A stretch of 64,000 bases of DNA from Azorinus chamasolen (taxonomy: Eukaryota > Mollusca > Bivalvia > Cardiida > Solecurtidae), in NCBI GenBank assembly GCA_963576725.1, contig OY755252.1:28402078-28466077 (forward strand), read 5' to 3'. Shown here piece after piece: positions 1-11,259 of this stretch (its first letter is position 1; every line of letters begins with the position of its first letter). Below the pieces are notes generated by a model. That model worked only from the letters and a program-made list of their open reading frames with translations, did not search any database and was not told the origin of the DNA. Made by a program: the position numbers and the translations under genes.

Positions 1-354
1 TAAACATATCGTGTCTAATTCCACTTAAACTTCAGTATTCTGTACAAATGCTTTTGCGCAATTCATTCTTGACGTCATCACTCAAACTAAAAGGTGCATT
101 TAATGATGTCAAAAATAAGATAAGAAAATTAATCTTTAAAACATATTAAGCAATATCCCGTTTATTTCCTCCACCAAACTCTATATTGTGAACTTGTGAC
201 CACTTTAACACAAAGGATTTCGGGACAAAATAACGGTTTTAGTATCTGGGTTAGCACATCTGCTGCCCTGCTAAACAAAATTCCAAAATAGTTTGTATAC
301 TGACGAAACCCTTAATAAACGTTTCAGAAAAAAACGTTTATTAATCCACTAAAA
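1..354. other. A+T-rich stretch, no gene seen
   Basis: No coding region, RNA gene or recognisable full repeat is visible. Near 310-342 there is a short inverted repeat around 'aaacgttta', and 'tattgtgaacttgtgacc' near 185-200 resembles the arm of the palindromic elements that follow. Confidence 0.4.
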
Positions 355-521
355 CCCTACATGTTGTGACCGTTCTTTAGGATCGTCTCGTAGAAACGAT
401 GATTAAGAGTGGTCACAACATCGTGTGCTCTATGTGTATTTTCCCCTAGACCCTATATGTAATGACCGCTCTTTAGACTTGTCTCGTATAGACGATTCTT
501 AAGAGTGGTCACAACATAGGG
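355..521. repeat. Two tandem palindromic elements (355-427 and 451-521)
   Basis: Each unit is about 72 bp and runs from CCCTA..TGTTGTGACC to GGTCACAACA(TAGGG), so it can fold into one hairpin whose arms read 'tgttgtgaccRYTCTT' against 'AAGAGTGGTCACAACA'. The inner arms 'cgtctcg' and 'cgat' differ between the copies. The second copy ends in an intact AGGGT matching its starting ACCCT. They look like small foldback or MITE-type units rather than coding sequence. Confidence 0.6.
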
Positions 522-818
522 TTTAGTGAAGAGGTAACAATTTTAGTATTTGGATATCTGTTCAACTAGAATGTTCAATAGTGTGTATTCTAACGAGACA
601 CTTATTCATCCAGTGTACCAACTAGATCCAAACCGTTTACAAAACAACACAAACCCTTAACTAAACATGCGCATTTAGTATTCTTGATATTAATATGAGA
701 CAAGCTCATAATCGATATTCCCCTTAAGCTTGATTATGATTGATGATATCGGACATGTACCACTGGAATTGCATTCTATATTAGAATACATGCTCACTAT
801 AACTAGTACACTCTAACA

Positions 819-1062
819 ATGCATCCATCTTTTGTCAACTTGCTTATTGATAGAAGTACAAACATGAGTCATGCAGGAAACACCACATACAGAACAAACA
901 GTCGCCCGAACAGCAACACAAGGAAACAGCAAATGTACATAACTATAAAAACATCGAGAGCCGCACAAAGACAGAACAAACATACAATAGGGGGACGATG
1001 GAAGTACCGCCTTGGAACTGTCAGTGACAAAAGTCACTGGGAGGTTAAACCGGGTACTTGCC
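819..1062 (-). repeat. Tail repeat of the degenerate RT element, copy 1
   Basis: About 200 bp containing 'gagtcatgcaggaaacac', 'acatacaatagggggac', 'ccgccttggaac' and 'gtcactgggaggttaaacc'. Related copies lie at 39,780-40,000 (reverse), 53,009-53,205 (same orientation) and 53,745-53,965 (reverse). A more distant one lies near 57,590-57,820. Read on the minus strand, this copy directly follows the RT fragment, as the 39.8-kb copy follows its own RT relic. It is therefore probably the 3' part of that retroelement. Confidence 0.7.
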
Positions 1063-1450
1063 AATTAGCGAGAGATTTCGATAGTAAAATTTAGAGAAAG
1101 TTTTTCTTAGTTTATGGTATATATATCCTTGCTTAAGCAGTTTTTCAGTTAAAATGACATTTCGACTGTTAAAATCGTCAATAGATGAACAAGCTCTAGC
1201 AAAACGAATAAGTTGAGATAGATAAACCCCGTAAGATGGAGCACGGGGAACATTCCCGTGAAGATGAGGAAAATTTACAATATTAAAATCAAAATCATTT
1301 CTTTTGCCATATATTTTAGAAGAAATCATTCCATTATAAATTTTAAGGTCTAGATCAAGAAACGCTGCATAGTTGTCGGACGGGTTAGCTTTATTCCATT
1401 TGAGTTCTTTAGGATAAATTGTAGGAATCAGAGCATCACAGAAAGGGTAA
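1045..1450 (-). pseudogene. Truncated RT-family ORF, C-terminal portion (retroelement relic)
   Basis: The minus-strand reading frame, open from about 1450, gives 'ALIPTIYPKELKWNKANPSD', then 'AAFLDLDLKI', 'DFDFNIVNFPHL', 'PSYGVYLSQLIRFARAC', 'LLKQGYIYHKLRKTFSKFYY' and 'GKY'. This matches the region just after the RT catalytic core in a family of reverse-transcriptase ORFs widespread in molluscs, cnidarians and fish. I recognise it by recall, not by search. The catalytic YLDD part is missing upstream. At the 3' side the ORF breaks off at GKY and joins the 200-bp tail repeat. A longer, frameshifted copy lies at 38,772-39,490 on the plus strand. Exact clade is uncertain, and Penelope-like is one possibility. 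It is not a functional gene. Confidence 0.75.
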
Positions 1451-1620
1451 AGTACAGTAGAGTCAGCCTATATTAACCATATAAGGTATTTAGAGGTCCA
1501 TAAGAATATGTGGTTATTTGATGCAGAACGAAGAAATATAGAATGTCCAAAAAGGACAGCTATGCATGCTTCTCGTACTGGATTAAGTCACCATAAGCTA
1601 TCATTAAGCTACTATATGTA

Positions 1621-1883
1621 TTAACTCTTTACTCCATAAGTACGTATTTCTGTACCGTGATGTCATATTTAAATATACGCCTTTTGCAAATAGAGAAGAC
1701 CCAGATAAGACGGTTCCTATAAGGAGGCTCTGCTCTGTTTGTTTATAAAGTAATATAGATATGATTCTACAGTTTCTGCCATGACCCAAATGTCTGGTAA
1801 TTATTTCCAAATGTAAGACCTAATGTAATCCATATTGATTGATTTACTATTTCGTACATGAATATTCATAGAGTAAATAGTGA
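1621..1883 (+). mobile_element. Family A TTAA-type MITE
   Basis: It begins TTAACTCTTTACTCCATAAG and ends with 'gaatattcatagagtaaa', the inverted form of the start. The central part 'gcaaatagagaagaccc..gataagacggttcctataaggag' is a degraded version of the family hairpin. The segment 'gatatgattctacagtttct' is diagnostic of family A. Confidence 0.6.
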
Positions 1884-3248
1884 AAATCTAGATTTGGTCC
1901 TAATTTCGATGGTCGCTATAGACAGGGTGTCCTGTACATGCTCTCTATAGTTAACACAGTCTAGTAATACATCCATATTTTGTCAACCTGCAACATTTCC
2001 TGTTAGGTCTGATACAAACGAATCGAATTCTGCATTGAGTGTGATGTTTTAAACTATTTCCGAAGTAAACACTTTCGACAAAGAATATTCCGAAACTATT
2101 ATTGTGTTTGAATACAGGAGAATTCCTTTGATTGTTTTGTATTCCAGACACAGTGTGCTTTGTGCACAGATATTAAACAACTCTAATGATGGCATAAATG
2201 GGACATAGACAAACGATGTACATACCGATACCGTATGGTGAACCGATAAATGTCAATGGTTTAAATCGGCGTATACTTAACCTGCTCCCTCAACCAGAAA
2301 TCCAATTGTTCAATGATGAAACTACAATGAAGGACTACTGTTTTAATGACTAAAGTATCATAATCTGATAAAGGTTAAATCCAATGTGTATTTTCATACC
2401 AAGATGTAAGAAGAAGTAGACTGTGTCAGGTCAAAAACCATCCAAAGGCTTTGGACAAACACAAACATACCACGTTAATGGAATATCTTCATGAATATAC
2501 AACAAATCCCTCTATAACAAATATCAAATGAATGACTATAGTGGAGTTTAAATCCATGTGTTTGCTTATCAGGGAAAACGTAATTCAAAAAGGTGATATC
2601 GTTCTGCGTGAAGCTTCTACCTGACTATTACCTAGAATTAACCCCATTCATGTTGTGACATTGGTCTTTTTTATTAATTTGATGTTGAGTATCATACAGC
2701 AGCAATTTTGTACCAATCGACTAGCGAAAGAAGGTATTACTATTGCATCTGGGAGGAGAGAAAAGAAATTACCTGACTTGTTAGAACGTTTACTGTTGCT
2801 TGAGATTCTTCCAAAGACACTGTTGAGGCTTCGACAGGTTACTTAAACCCAAAGAAAAACATTGCATATAAACTGCATTCATTTCGGCAAGGTTCTTATG
2901 ATTATAATGAAACATATGGCATTTAACCAGACAAAACTGGATGTTGTCTATGTGTACCCACACCGTGGATGGCATGAACAATGACCAAAATGCTGACGAA
3001 ATGCAATGCAACGGAATTGAAAAAAATAATCATTACAAGAGACTGCACTCGAGACAAACAAGCTGTGGCAAGAGTCTCTGAGAATGGTGAAGTTCAAGCT
3101 TCTAAAATGGCAGAAACGGACAAAGATTTGAAATAACGCAACTCGTAGCATACGCAATCACAGAACAATAGTATACTCGTAACTCGGGACAAAAGAATGT
3201 GTTATTGGTGCGGAGTCAGAAGGCGCACTTGACACGAATACATGTACC
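1884..3248. other. Long stretch without recognisable gene
   Basis: No convincing coding potential or known repeat is seen, apart from the segment near 2400-2490 (containing 'aaaccatccaaaggctt') which recurs at about 18,740-18,815 and marks the left part of the paralogous block. Short ORFs here (for example 2655-2846 plus, 2948-3157 minus) have no recognisable domain and overlap on both strands. Confidence 0.4.
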
Positions 3249-3476
3249 TTAACCCGTTCCCTCATAGGTTATCTTTAGATCCTACCTCTTTGAATAAATC
3301 TACCGAAAATGAACATTTACTAGAGAAAATGAACAATTAAGAATTATATAGCTTTGAAACCACTGTGGTAAATAGAGCATTTGCTCTATATGAGCAAATG
3401 CTCTATCTATCACAAAGGTTTAAAAAAGCGACCTTTACAGAGGTGTCAAAAGGCGTCAAATATATTAAGGAGTTAA
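3249..3476 (+). mobile_element. Family C TTAA-type MITE, copy 1
   Basis: TTAACCCGTTCC at the left and AGTTAA at the right frame a hairpin in which 'gtggtaaatagagcatttg' pairs with 'caaatgctctatctatcac'. The apex here is GCTCTATATGAGC, a variant of the usual GCTCCTATAGGAGC. Better copies lie at 9438-9649 and 11,260-11,488. Confidence 0.7.
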
Positions 3477-4522
3477 ATCAACTTAGATGATACAAGAGTG
3501 CAGGAAACGTGGTTAGAATGCGCTTACGCCTCAGCACCGCAGTTTGGGATTTCCACTTCTAAATAGTGATAAAACATTCGAAGAATTGAATGCAGTCAAA
3601 CACGTCACCAATTTGTAATTCAGTATGGGCTTCTATCAAACAGACTTAGATCCATACGAAATGGCGAAATTTACCTTTTAATTTACGTATTGTAGTGGTA
3701 AAGCTACAAACAATCAGTGCTTAGAATTACACGTGCCCCTGAAATTAACCAATCAATTATTCAGCACACACATAATAACATTAACCCTGTACTTCAGCAA
3801 GTAGAGAAATCATGGATCATTCATTTTATTGATTAACGCAAAAATCACGTTCATACACGCTACTATACTTTCAAGGTTATGAACAATTCCCTCCCTCCAT
3901 AGCTACGCCTTTGCGAACAGAGTAGGGGCAGTGTGTTCAGAGTCTGCTCTGTTTGCGTACGAACTTATATAGATTGAACTACTTTTACCATAGCATGAAC
4001 TGCATACTCAGACCTATATCATAGCGTAAAACCTTTTTAAGCGGCTTCTTTTGGATCAATCTATTTTCAAAGGTGTAAAAAATATATCAGGGAAAGGATA
4101 CAGTTTAGAACATTATTCCCGAGAACGTTTATGCTTTCTGTCCTTAGTTTAACCTTCAATTCACAGTATTTGACTATAAAAGACATTTGAAAATAGTGTA
4201 GACCCAGATCAAAGGACGTCTAAAGGTGTCTCGCGATCAGTTTCTGTACTGTTTATCATACATAGTTTTAGTTTAATTTTACAGTTTATAAACTTAAGAT
4301 GTGAAAATGCATTTCTATCAAGAAACGGTTTACATGGCAAACATGGCAAAAGCTATTCTGAAAAGGCCAGGTCTGGTCTAATCTCTCTGCAAAGCTTTTG
4401 AGAAGTCGGTGACCATGTGTCATCAGCTTGGATCCTGATGTGATGCCCAGTTTTATTCAGCGTCGCAAATCGAGCCTAGCTGTTTGCAAATGCATTTCAT
4501 ATTGCTCTTAGCGTGAGCAGTG

Positions 4523-4746
4523 TTAACCCTGTCCCTCTTCTATGTTTATTTCAATTGCAACACCTACCTAGAAGTTATGAACAAAATAGCTAAAATCACA
4601 AATGGAAGATAAAACATTGTAGCCATTTTTGAAAGTAAAGAAACAGATCAATCAAATTCAATCCCTCAAACAAACAGAGCAGATCCTGATCGGAGTCTAC
4701 TTAATTTGCAAATGCGATAAAACGCGTTTATATGACGGAACGTTAG
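4523..4746 (-). mobile_element. Family F TTAA-type MITE, degraded
   Basis: It starts TTAACCCTGTCCCTCTTCTA and carries the family F body in reverse ('ggaagataaaacattgtagcc', 'aaagaaacagatc'). The hairpin has lost its centre ('acagagcagatcctgatcggagtctac'). It ends 'aacgcgtttatatgacggaacgttag'. A further right-hand fragment of the same family occupies about 4826-4962. Confidence 0.6.
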
Positions 4747-5777
4747 GGTTCAAATGAAAAAGGTGCGCGGGTGGGGGGAGGAGTGTTTTCACCCAAACGA
4801 CTCACGTAAGATGTGTAAGATAGGTCAGGATCTGCTTCGTTTGCCAATGGAATTTTATAGACCTGTTTCGTTGCTTTCTGGAATGCCTACAATGTTCCAT
4901 CTATCATAATTATTCCATTATAGCAAGTATGTCTATGAATATTCAGTAAGTATTGAAACTTGAAGAAAAAAAACAGGGAAGTATACATTTGCACGACAAC
5001 AGCATGGACAATATTGTGTAAGATATTGACTAAGTGAATCGTGGAAACGAGTACAATTATGTTGTTGTTGTTTAAGGTTTTTTTCCAATTTGTAGATCCA
5101 CATACATAAATATATAAAACAACATAATTTTTATGCATTGTATACTAGGAGGTGTCTACTCTGTTTGGAATCATATTAATCTGACTTCTTTAATGTCTAC
5201 CAAATATAACCCGTTTGTTGTAAACGTGCAATTATAAATATTGAGCTAATTAGTATGCATAAGAGACATGCATTGTTTGTTACACGAATATTCACAGAGG
5301 AAAGGATTAAAATAAAGTTTACTGTATCAAATATGCACAAGCTCATTTAAAAATGTATCTCTTTATAGACCGTGGCTGTAAAACAGAAATGTCTTTCAAG
5401 CCAATGTGGTTGTCGATTAGGCAACATGTTTTAATGTTTTCATTATAACTATTTCAAAAGTCACTGTGGATGATCAAAGAATTCGTCTCATTTGCGCATG
5501 TAAATTACCATTTAGTTATCTTGTCATTCAATACAAGTATGAAGAATCTAATAACGTTTTTATTACATTGCTTTATTAGAGCATTTGCAAATTTACGTGG
5601 AACATTGTGAAGTGACTCACTTAAATATGCAGAAGTGAAGGAAATTTAGATTGACAGAAGACAATAAATCTTCCAAGCATTATGTGTTTCTTAATCCAAG
5701 CGGATATTATTAGAGCTCGCATGAGAGTATACTACTAAAACAAACAAAAATGGTTTCGTATTTAGATTTGATATTTA

Positions 5778-5980
5778 TTAAGACTTTCTCCAAACATACA
5801 CTTTTGCAAACACAGTAGATCCAGATCAGATGGCTCCTGATTAGGGTCTGCTCTATACACTTATGATATAATGTAGTTATGACTCTTCTGTTTATTCCGT
5901 GTGCTATGATAGGAATTAATCTAATTAATATTCATGATGTCATTATTTCTTATATCAATATTAATGGAGTGAAAGGTTAA
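5778..5980 (+). mobile_element. Family A TTAA-type MITE with shortened hairpin
   Basis: It lies between TTAA at 5778 and TTAA at 5977. The hairpin is reduced to 'cagatggctcctgattagggtc'. The right body carries 'taattaatattcatgatgtcat' and ends 'aatggagtgaaaggttaa'. The paralogous copy at 19,841-20,299 is interrupted by a family B element at a TTAA that corresponds to TTAT here (about 5857). Confidence 0.65.
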
Positions 5981-6084
5981 GCATTACACCGTTGTAATCA
6001 AAATAATGTCCGCTTAAATTTGAATCTATTCAATTTTGTCTACATCCAACTGGATTAAGCTTTTGGGAAACTGTTAACCGAGTG

Positions 6085-6324
6085 TTAGCCCTTTCCCTCA
6101 AAATATGTTGTCACGTATTTGCAAACAGAATAGACCCCGATCAGACGGCTCCTATTGGAGCGGTCTGATCAATGTCTGCTCTGTTTGCTATTGGAATTTG
6201 AAAGATCTGTTTCTTTACTTTCCAAAATGGCTACTGATCCACCTTCCATATTTCATAACTATTTCGTCCATGAATATTCAGTGGGTATTGAAACTTGGAC
6301 TTAACATAGTACAGGGAAATGATG
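6085..6324 (+). mobile_element. Family F TTAA-type MITE
   Basis: It starts TTAGCCCTTTCCCTC and ends 'acatagtacagggaaa', the inverted form. The centre 'cagacggctcctattggagcggtctg' is the shared hairpin apex with one mismatch. The body includes 'gaaagatctgtttcttta' and 'ccaccttccatat', shared with copies at 57,958, 61,600 and 63,502. Confidence 0.7.
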
Positions 6325-7059
6325 TATCAGCTTGAATCCTGATTTGTCGCTGAGTTACTCGTCATCTAATCAGGATCAAAATTGTTTTTAACTACAAGTC
6401 GCAAATAGCCAGACATATGTTAGCGGTGTGCATAAACATTAACAACGGCGTATCAAACGTGATAGTCGCTACTTGCAACGCGTTTTAAAAATGCCTAAAC
6501 TACACAAATCGTTAGTTCGTACGCTGAAAAGAAGTATATCGCAAAAACGGTTGATTTAACGCTGTGGAAGACAAAGCATTTATGTGCTTCATATAAAAAA
6601 AATGTAATATTCGCCTTTAGAGTATTATTTATTCGGGCTGCGTTTTAGCTTCGTAACTGTTCGACAGTAGATGACAAACAACAAACCATACAGGTTTCGA
6701 AGAAAACGGTTTGTTTTGTATAACATGGGTATTTTTCGATATAAAAATGACAACCATCATGACAATAATAGAACATAACAAAAAACAAGTTATATGATGT
6801 TATAGTTACCATGAGTTTGTTATTGAGAAATGACTTTAACAAAAGCATGTGAAATAATTGATACACTTATGTTCACATCATGCCGATCTAATATGCATTG
6901 ATAGACATGATGTGAAATTGTTTGAAGGTGCTAGGACGTAGCTGTAGTATCTTATTCTGTAGAATAATAACAACTAGACACCTTAAAAATGAGTGACGAA
7001 CATATTCAGTTTGAAAAGATTGTTTAACAAATACAGTAACTCATATTAGATAGATTTTA

Positions 7060-7253
7060 CAGTAGACGCTTCCTTAAGCGGCCATCAAGAGAATGTCTAA
7101 TTAAGGCAAGTTGTAGCTTAATGCAGGTCAAACGTAACGCAGAGGCTTTCTATATGAGCTTTCTGTATTACTCTTGCCCTCCATGAAGCTTCCACCTGCT
7201 CATTGACACTCCATGCTCCATGAATGAATGACCGCTTAGAACAGGTTTTACTG
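7060..7253 (+). mobile_element. Family E TA-type (pogo-like) MITE
   Basis: CAGTAGACGCTTCCTTAAGCG at the left and 'cgcttagaacaggttttactg' at the right are imperfect inverted ends. TA lies immediately outside both. The centre holds 'gtagcttaatgcaggtc' and a reduced hairpin. The TTAA inside 'gtagcttaatgcagg' (7118-7121) is the unoccupied version of the site filled by a family B MITE at 20,947-21,196. Confidence 0.65.
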
Positions 7254-7261
7254 TACATACA

Positions 7262-7432
7262 ATAAAAACCACGTAACGCAGGTAATGAACAGTCCATAAA
7301 AACGAGGGTAATGCAGAAAGCTCACGATTTAGCTTTATGCATTGTTTAAAGCCTGCATTAAGCTACAACCGGACTTAAATATCTAAACCTATGCCTGTTT
7401 TAGATAGTCGCTTTAGAGAAGGTATATCGTAG
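7262..7432 (+). mobile_element. Family E-like element, partial
   Basis: It contains 'aatgcagaaagctcacg', 'tttatgcattg' and 'gcctgcattaagcta', the usual family E arms. Its paralogue is at about 21,350-21,530. Both ends are too eroded to place. Confidence 0.5.
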
Positions 7433-7659
7433 TTTCCTTAATCTGATGATTGATTATTTCTCCTGTGCCATACAAAAGATGTTCAAAGAGTGATTACCAA
7501 GATCCTTGAACACACGAGATAGTGTCCACTGATCACGATATATAACGCCGTTGGGTTTGGAATGCAAACTTGTCATTTATCACTTTAATTATTAACACAA
7601 CAAGTACTCCATCGTGATTGTTAGCACAGTAACGATCTGTCTGCATGCAAAGTTATTTA

Positions 7660-7861
7660 CAGTAGCACCCACTAAAGCGACCATAAAATAATCAGAAATA
7701 TGTTTCTTAAAAAGTAGATGTAGCTTAATGCAGGGCGAAAGTAATGCAGAAATCTCATGTAGGAGCTTTCTGCAGTACCTTTCTTCTAAATTAAGCTACC
7801 ATCTGATTTTAAGACTCGAATTGAAACTCGTTTAAGTGGTCGATATAGAGACGGTTCAATG
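7660..7861 (+). mobile_element. Family E TA-type MITE
   Basis: CAGTAGCACCCACTAAAGCGACC opens it and 'agtggtcgatatagagac' leads to the right end. TA lies on each side. The hairpin is 'aatgcagaaatctcatgtag' against 'gagctttctgcagtac'. The paralogue at 21,770-21,858 lacks the whole hairpin centre. Confidence 0.6.
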
Positions 7862-8020
7862 TAAGTATAACGATGCGTTCATGTAGAAAGACTTAGAAAG
7901 GCGTAATTACATAAAAAATGTGGAATTGTCTTTGACAGTATCTATTAATCAGCACTTTAGAATTCCTTTTATTTTGTTATGTCTACCTAGACACAGGCGT
8001 GTAACATAAATATATACCGT

Positions 8021-8235
8021 AACGCTTTTCATCATATATACGCATTTAAGACAGTGTAAAACAGAGTAGACCAAGATCAGACGGATTCTATAGGGGGCAT
8101 ATAATCAGGATCTCTTCAGAGTCTACTCTGTTTCGTCAGTTTTTGCCATGACCAACGTTGCCTGGATTCACATGCCGTTAAAAATCTGCATCTACTAAAT
8201 ATTAATTAAATGGATATTTATAAAGAAAGGGGTTA
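8021..8235 (+). mobile_element. Family A MITE, degraded
   Basis: 'aacagagtagaccaagatc' is followed by 'agacggattctatag', with closing arm 'gagtctactctgttt' and right end 'ggatatttataaagaaagg'. The paralogue is at 22,013-22,222. Confidence 0.5.
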
Positions 8236-8341
8236 TTTGCATAACTGTAATACATAACGGACAAGAGTATGACAACGTAGAGAGTCGGTAACATACGGGA
8301 AGAAGGTGCAATCTATAGCCAGAGAAAGGTTGTTTTGCATA

Positions 8342-8544
8342 TTAACTCATGGAAAGTTTACCAACAGTGTGTAATCAGATCTTTCTGAGCACATAAGCAA
8401 CCAGAACAGACCCTGATCAGAGGTTGCGATTGGAGCCGTCTAGTCTGTGTCTACTCTGTTTGCAAATGAGAGTCGCATTCAGTTGTAATGGTATGGCCTC
8501 GTATATGACGTAATGTGTGACGTATTTATTGAGTAAATGGTTAA
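8342..8544 (+). mobile_element. Family A/F-like MITE, degraded
   Basis: TTAA at 8342 and at 8541 bracket 'gaccctgatcagaggttgcg' and 'gtctactctgtttgcaaatg'. The hairpin is imperfect. Confidence 0.45.
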
Positions 8545-8808
8545 ATGACATGACTCATATGGAGTTGGACATGTCGGTTGTTCCTTTGCCAATTAAAATC
8601 CTTAACCCACGTCGAGTGAAATCATGAATGGAACTTGTTTTGATCTTAATTAGAATACCGATGAATTTGAAGTCTCATTAGGGTCTGAATTTTTTGACAT
8701 TCAGTTTCTCTAATTAGAATGAAACAATGCATATTTTGTTACTTGACTACGGACCATTTTTCCGATGTTATTGTCCTTACTCGAAATTGCAAGCATCCCG
8801 GCACCTCA

Positions 8809-9058
8809 TTAACCCTTCTCTTGTTGTTCACGTCAATATACCTATCTGTAAATAGTGAATACCCAGATGAGACAGCTCCTACAGGAGCTGTCTCATCAGG
8901 GTCTGCACTATTTACAAGTTGATTGCGCAACGAGTGCACTCCACAGCAGTGATTGCACAGCGCAATACTTGTACACAGTGAAGATATATGTAATTATACA
9001 ACAGGACAAGGGTAAAGAAGGAGGAATGTATTTTAAAATTCAGCAAGGGAAGGGTTAA
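8809..9058 (+). mobile_element. Family B TTAA-type MITE, copy 1 (250 bp)
   Basis: TTAACCCTTCTCTTG at the left and 'caagggaagggttaa' at the right form inverted ends, with TTAA at 8809-8812 and 9055-9058. The hairpin 'gacccagatg'..'gacagctcctacaggagctgtc' has perfect inner arms. The right body runs 'gattgcacagcg' to 'attttaaaattcagcaag'. ORFs of about 67 codons recur in every copy but are shared MITE sequence, not genes. Confidence 0.9.
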
Positions 9059-9191
9059 GATCGCTCACCATTTGTTTGCCAAATATTTGATCGAATCATG
9101 TTGTATTGTACAAGATCGCAGTTTAAGGAGACTGTAGCTTTCACAGCGGGTAGGCTTAAATAGACGAACAATCAACGGGTTGTTCAATGAC

Positions 9192-9441
9192 CGTAGTACT
9201 GACTAAGAATATGACTCTGGTAACAAATGCAATAACCTGAGAACTATAGATAAGTGTGCGTATTAGAACTCTACAATCCCCATGCCTCTACAAAGCCCTA
9301 TATTGTGACTACGTAACGTAGTACTGACTAAGAGTATGACTCTGGTAACAAATGCAATAACCTTAGAACTATAGATAAGTGTGCGCATTAGAACTCTGCA
9401 ATCCTCATGTCTCTACCAAACCCGATAACGTGACTACTTAA
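9192..9441 (+). repeat. 125-bp tandem duplication
   Basis: Unit 1 (9192-9316) and unit 2 (9317 to about 9441) both run 'cgtagtactgactaaga' to 'ctctac', then 'ccc', 'gtgactac'. The match is about 90 percent by eye. Unit 2 runs directly into the TTAA end of a family C MITE. No coding content is seen. Confidence 0.8.
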
Positions 9442-9649
9442 CCCATTACCGCTATATTTAGATACAACCTCTTCGAATTAATCTACCGAAAAGGAGCATT
9501 AATTAGAAAAAGTTTTTTTTTAGAAGTTTGTAGTTTGAAACCATTGTGATAAATAGAGCATTTGCTCCTATAGGAGCAAATGCTATATTTATCACAATGG
9601 TTTCACAAAGTGACTTTTACAAAGTCGTCAATATGAGGGAAAGGGTTAA
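9438..9649 (+). mobile_element. Family C TTAA-type MITE, copy 2
   Basis: TTAACCCATTACC and 'gggaaagggttaa' form the ends. The centre is a long hairpin: 'aaaccattgtgataaataga' with 'gcatttgctcctatag' pairs with 'gagcaaatgc' and 'tttatcacaatggttt'. It matches the 11,260-11,488 copy in reverse orientation. Confidence 0.85.
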
Positions 9650-9924
9650 GGGACGTACTCAAATCTTAAAATCCGCATGTCTCCACCAAACCCTATGTTG
9701 AAACAACTCTGCAGAAATCTCCCGATAACACGATACTAACGAGAGATCAGAACAATGGTATGGCGGTGAAATAAAGGTGTTTTCTTGAACATGCGCATCT
9801 ACTTTGGTATTCTGTTAAACCCTAGTGACAATTATAACTAAGATGGTAACTATGGCAACACTACATGTATGTGGTTATATTATAGATATTATCATAAAAA
9901 TTCTGAAGGTAGACGATTCGGTTT

Positions 9925-10105
9925 TGATGAGTGTGTTCATTAACAGGTTTTGAAAGTGCAGCACTACTCACGCCCCCTGGCATCGACTTAAGCAGTACTG
10001 AATGTTCATAATTAAAACGGTATTGAATTTTCATATTTAATAACATCGAAATTAATGATCCCATAAGGACCGGAAAATATAACAAAACCGAGAATGAAGT
10101 ATGGG
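9925..10105 (+). repeat. Family K dispersed repeat, copy 1
   Basis: It shares 'gcactactcacgcc', 'gacttaagcagta' and 'gatcccataaggaccgg' with sequence at 48,880-49,025 and about 51,725-51,860. It is not tRNA-like and no ends are clear. Confidence 0.55.
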
Positions 10106-10107
10106 GC

Positions 10108-10328
10108 TTAACCCTTTCACTGTTCAATATCCATGTAAGAAATAATGAAACCATGACAATAATTATATTACCTACAAATGCATAATGGCATATCTATATA
10201 GCATATGTTGCCCATGTAGAAACTACAGACTCAGATCCATATCATACTATAAACAAACAGAGCAGACCCTCTGGGTCTACTCTGTTCGCAAATGAATGAA
10301 AAGGTGTTTATATAATGGAATGGGTTAA
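10108..10328 (-). mobile_element. Family A/F MITE, reverse orientation, truncated hairpin
   Basis: TTAACCCTTTCACTG at 10,108 and 'atggaatgggttaa' ending at 10,328 frame it. The hairpin is collapsed to 'acagagcagaccctctgg' followed by 'gtctactctgtt', so the inner 'gatcagacggctcc' module has been lost. Confidence 0.65.
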
Positions 10329-10609
10329 ACTCCTTTGGGGCCAAATAATGCTCGTCTGAAAACCATGTTGTCTGCTTAAAGCTTCAAGGTTGATTTTCCT
10401 AAAACAATCATTTCTTAAAACGCAAGTCTGAGTCTGGATCCAAGCTGTTTGCAAAGGTTATCACATATTCGCCATTTTCAACAAGCCGTGTGAGTTGGTC
10501 TCCGGGGATATCGTCGAGGATTGAACTAACACACATTAGTCATCTATTTCATTCTTTCGCAGGATCGATGTTAGATTAATTCTCCTGAAGTTTAGAATTT
10601 CATAAGATT

Positions 10610-10842
10610 TTAACCCATTTGCTCCCATGATCCCATAAAATGGATGTAGGCAAACAGTGTAGACTCTGATCAGACGCCGCATTATGCGGCGTCTGATCAG
10701 AGTCTACACTGTTTGATGATAGGAAATTCAATATAAAACAAAACAAAAATGAAAATCTAGACTAGACATCCCTTAGATAAAAAAAATTTAGACTAATCCA
10801 ATATATAAGCATGGAATAATCCATTGGGAGCAAATGGGTTAA
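10610..10842 (+). mobile_element. Family G TTAA-type MITE
   Basis: TTAACCCATTTGCTCCCA and TGGGAGCAAATGGGTTAA are perfect 18-bp inverted ends. The centre is a perfect hairpin: 'caaacagtgtagactctg' with 'atcagacgccgcat' pairs with its complement across ATTAT. The paralogous sites ('aaatctaaag' near 24,958 and 59,702) lack the element. Confidence 0.9.
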
Positions 10843-10880
10843 GATTTGAGAGAATCTATTTTCAATTGTGTTAACATGTG

Positions 10881-11082
10881 CAGTAGAAGTTGGTCTAAAC
10901 AGCCATTTCCTTATTGAATATAGGGGCCGTAAAAACAGGTGGTTGCTTATTGCAGAGCAAATGGGATGCAGATAGCTCCTACATAATTTGTCTGCATTAC
11001 TTTGACCTGCATTCAGTTACCACCTGCCTTGTAGACCCATAATTAGACCTTAGTTGTTGAACGCTTAATACAGGTTATACTG
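10881..11082 (+). mobile_element. Family E TA-type MITE
   Basis: CAGTAGAAGTTGGTCTAAAC at the left and 'cgcttaatacaggttatactg' at the right. The body holds 'aggtggttgctta', 'gcagatagctcctacat' and 'ttaccacctgcctt'. Paralogues lie at 25,007-25,173 and 59,750-59,940, both TA-flanked. Confidence 0.7.
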
Positions 11083-11259
11083 TATCAAAAACTCCATTTA
11101 ATTCACGTACAACACGCGTGTATGGAGAATGCACCTCATTTCAGTATACATGTAATTCAATATTGGTTTAAAATTCACGTCTCTGATAACATATTAAATA
11201 ACTTGTACCAGTTAAAATCTATTGAACATTCTCTAGGTTAGATAAACTGGGTTTTCGTG

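Larger units (their letters stand above)
2400..8300. repeat. Paralogous block I, copy a (pairs with 18,590-22,390)
   Basis: Many stretches recur in the same order at an offset of about 14-16 kb. They include 3720-3990 with 18,836-19,080 ('ccctgtact..cagcaag', 'cacgttcatacacgctac'), 5250-5760 with 19,320-19,830, 6860-7450 with 20,690-21,540, and 7440-8130 with 21,540-22,130. Differences are frequent substitutions and indels plus copy-specific MITE insertions, so the duplication is old. Confidence 0.7.
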
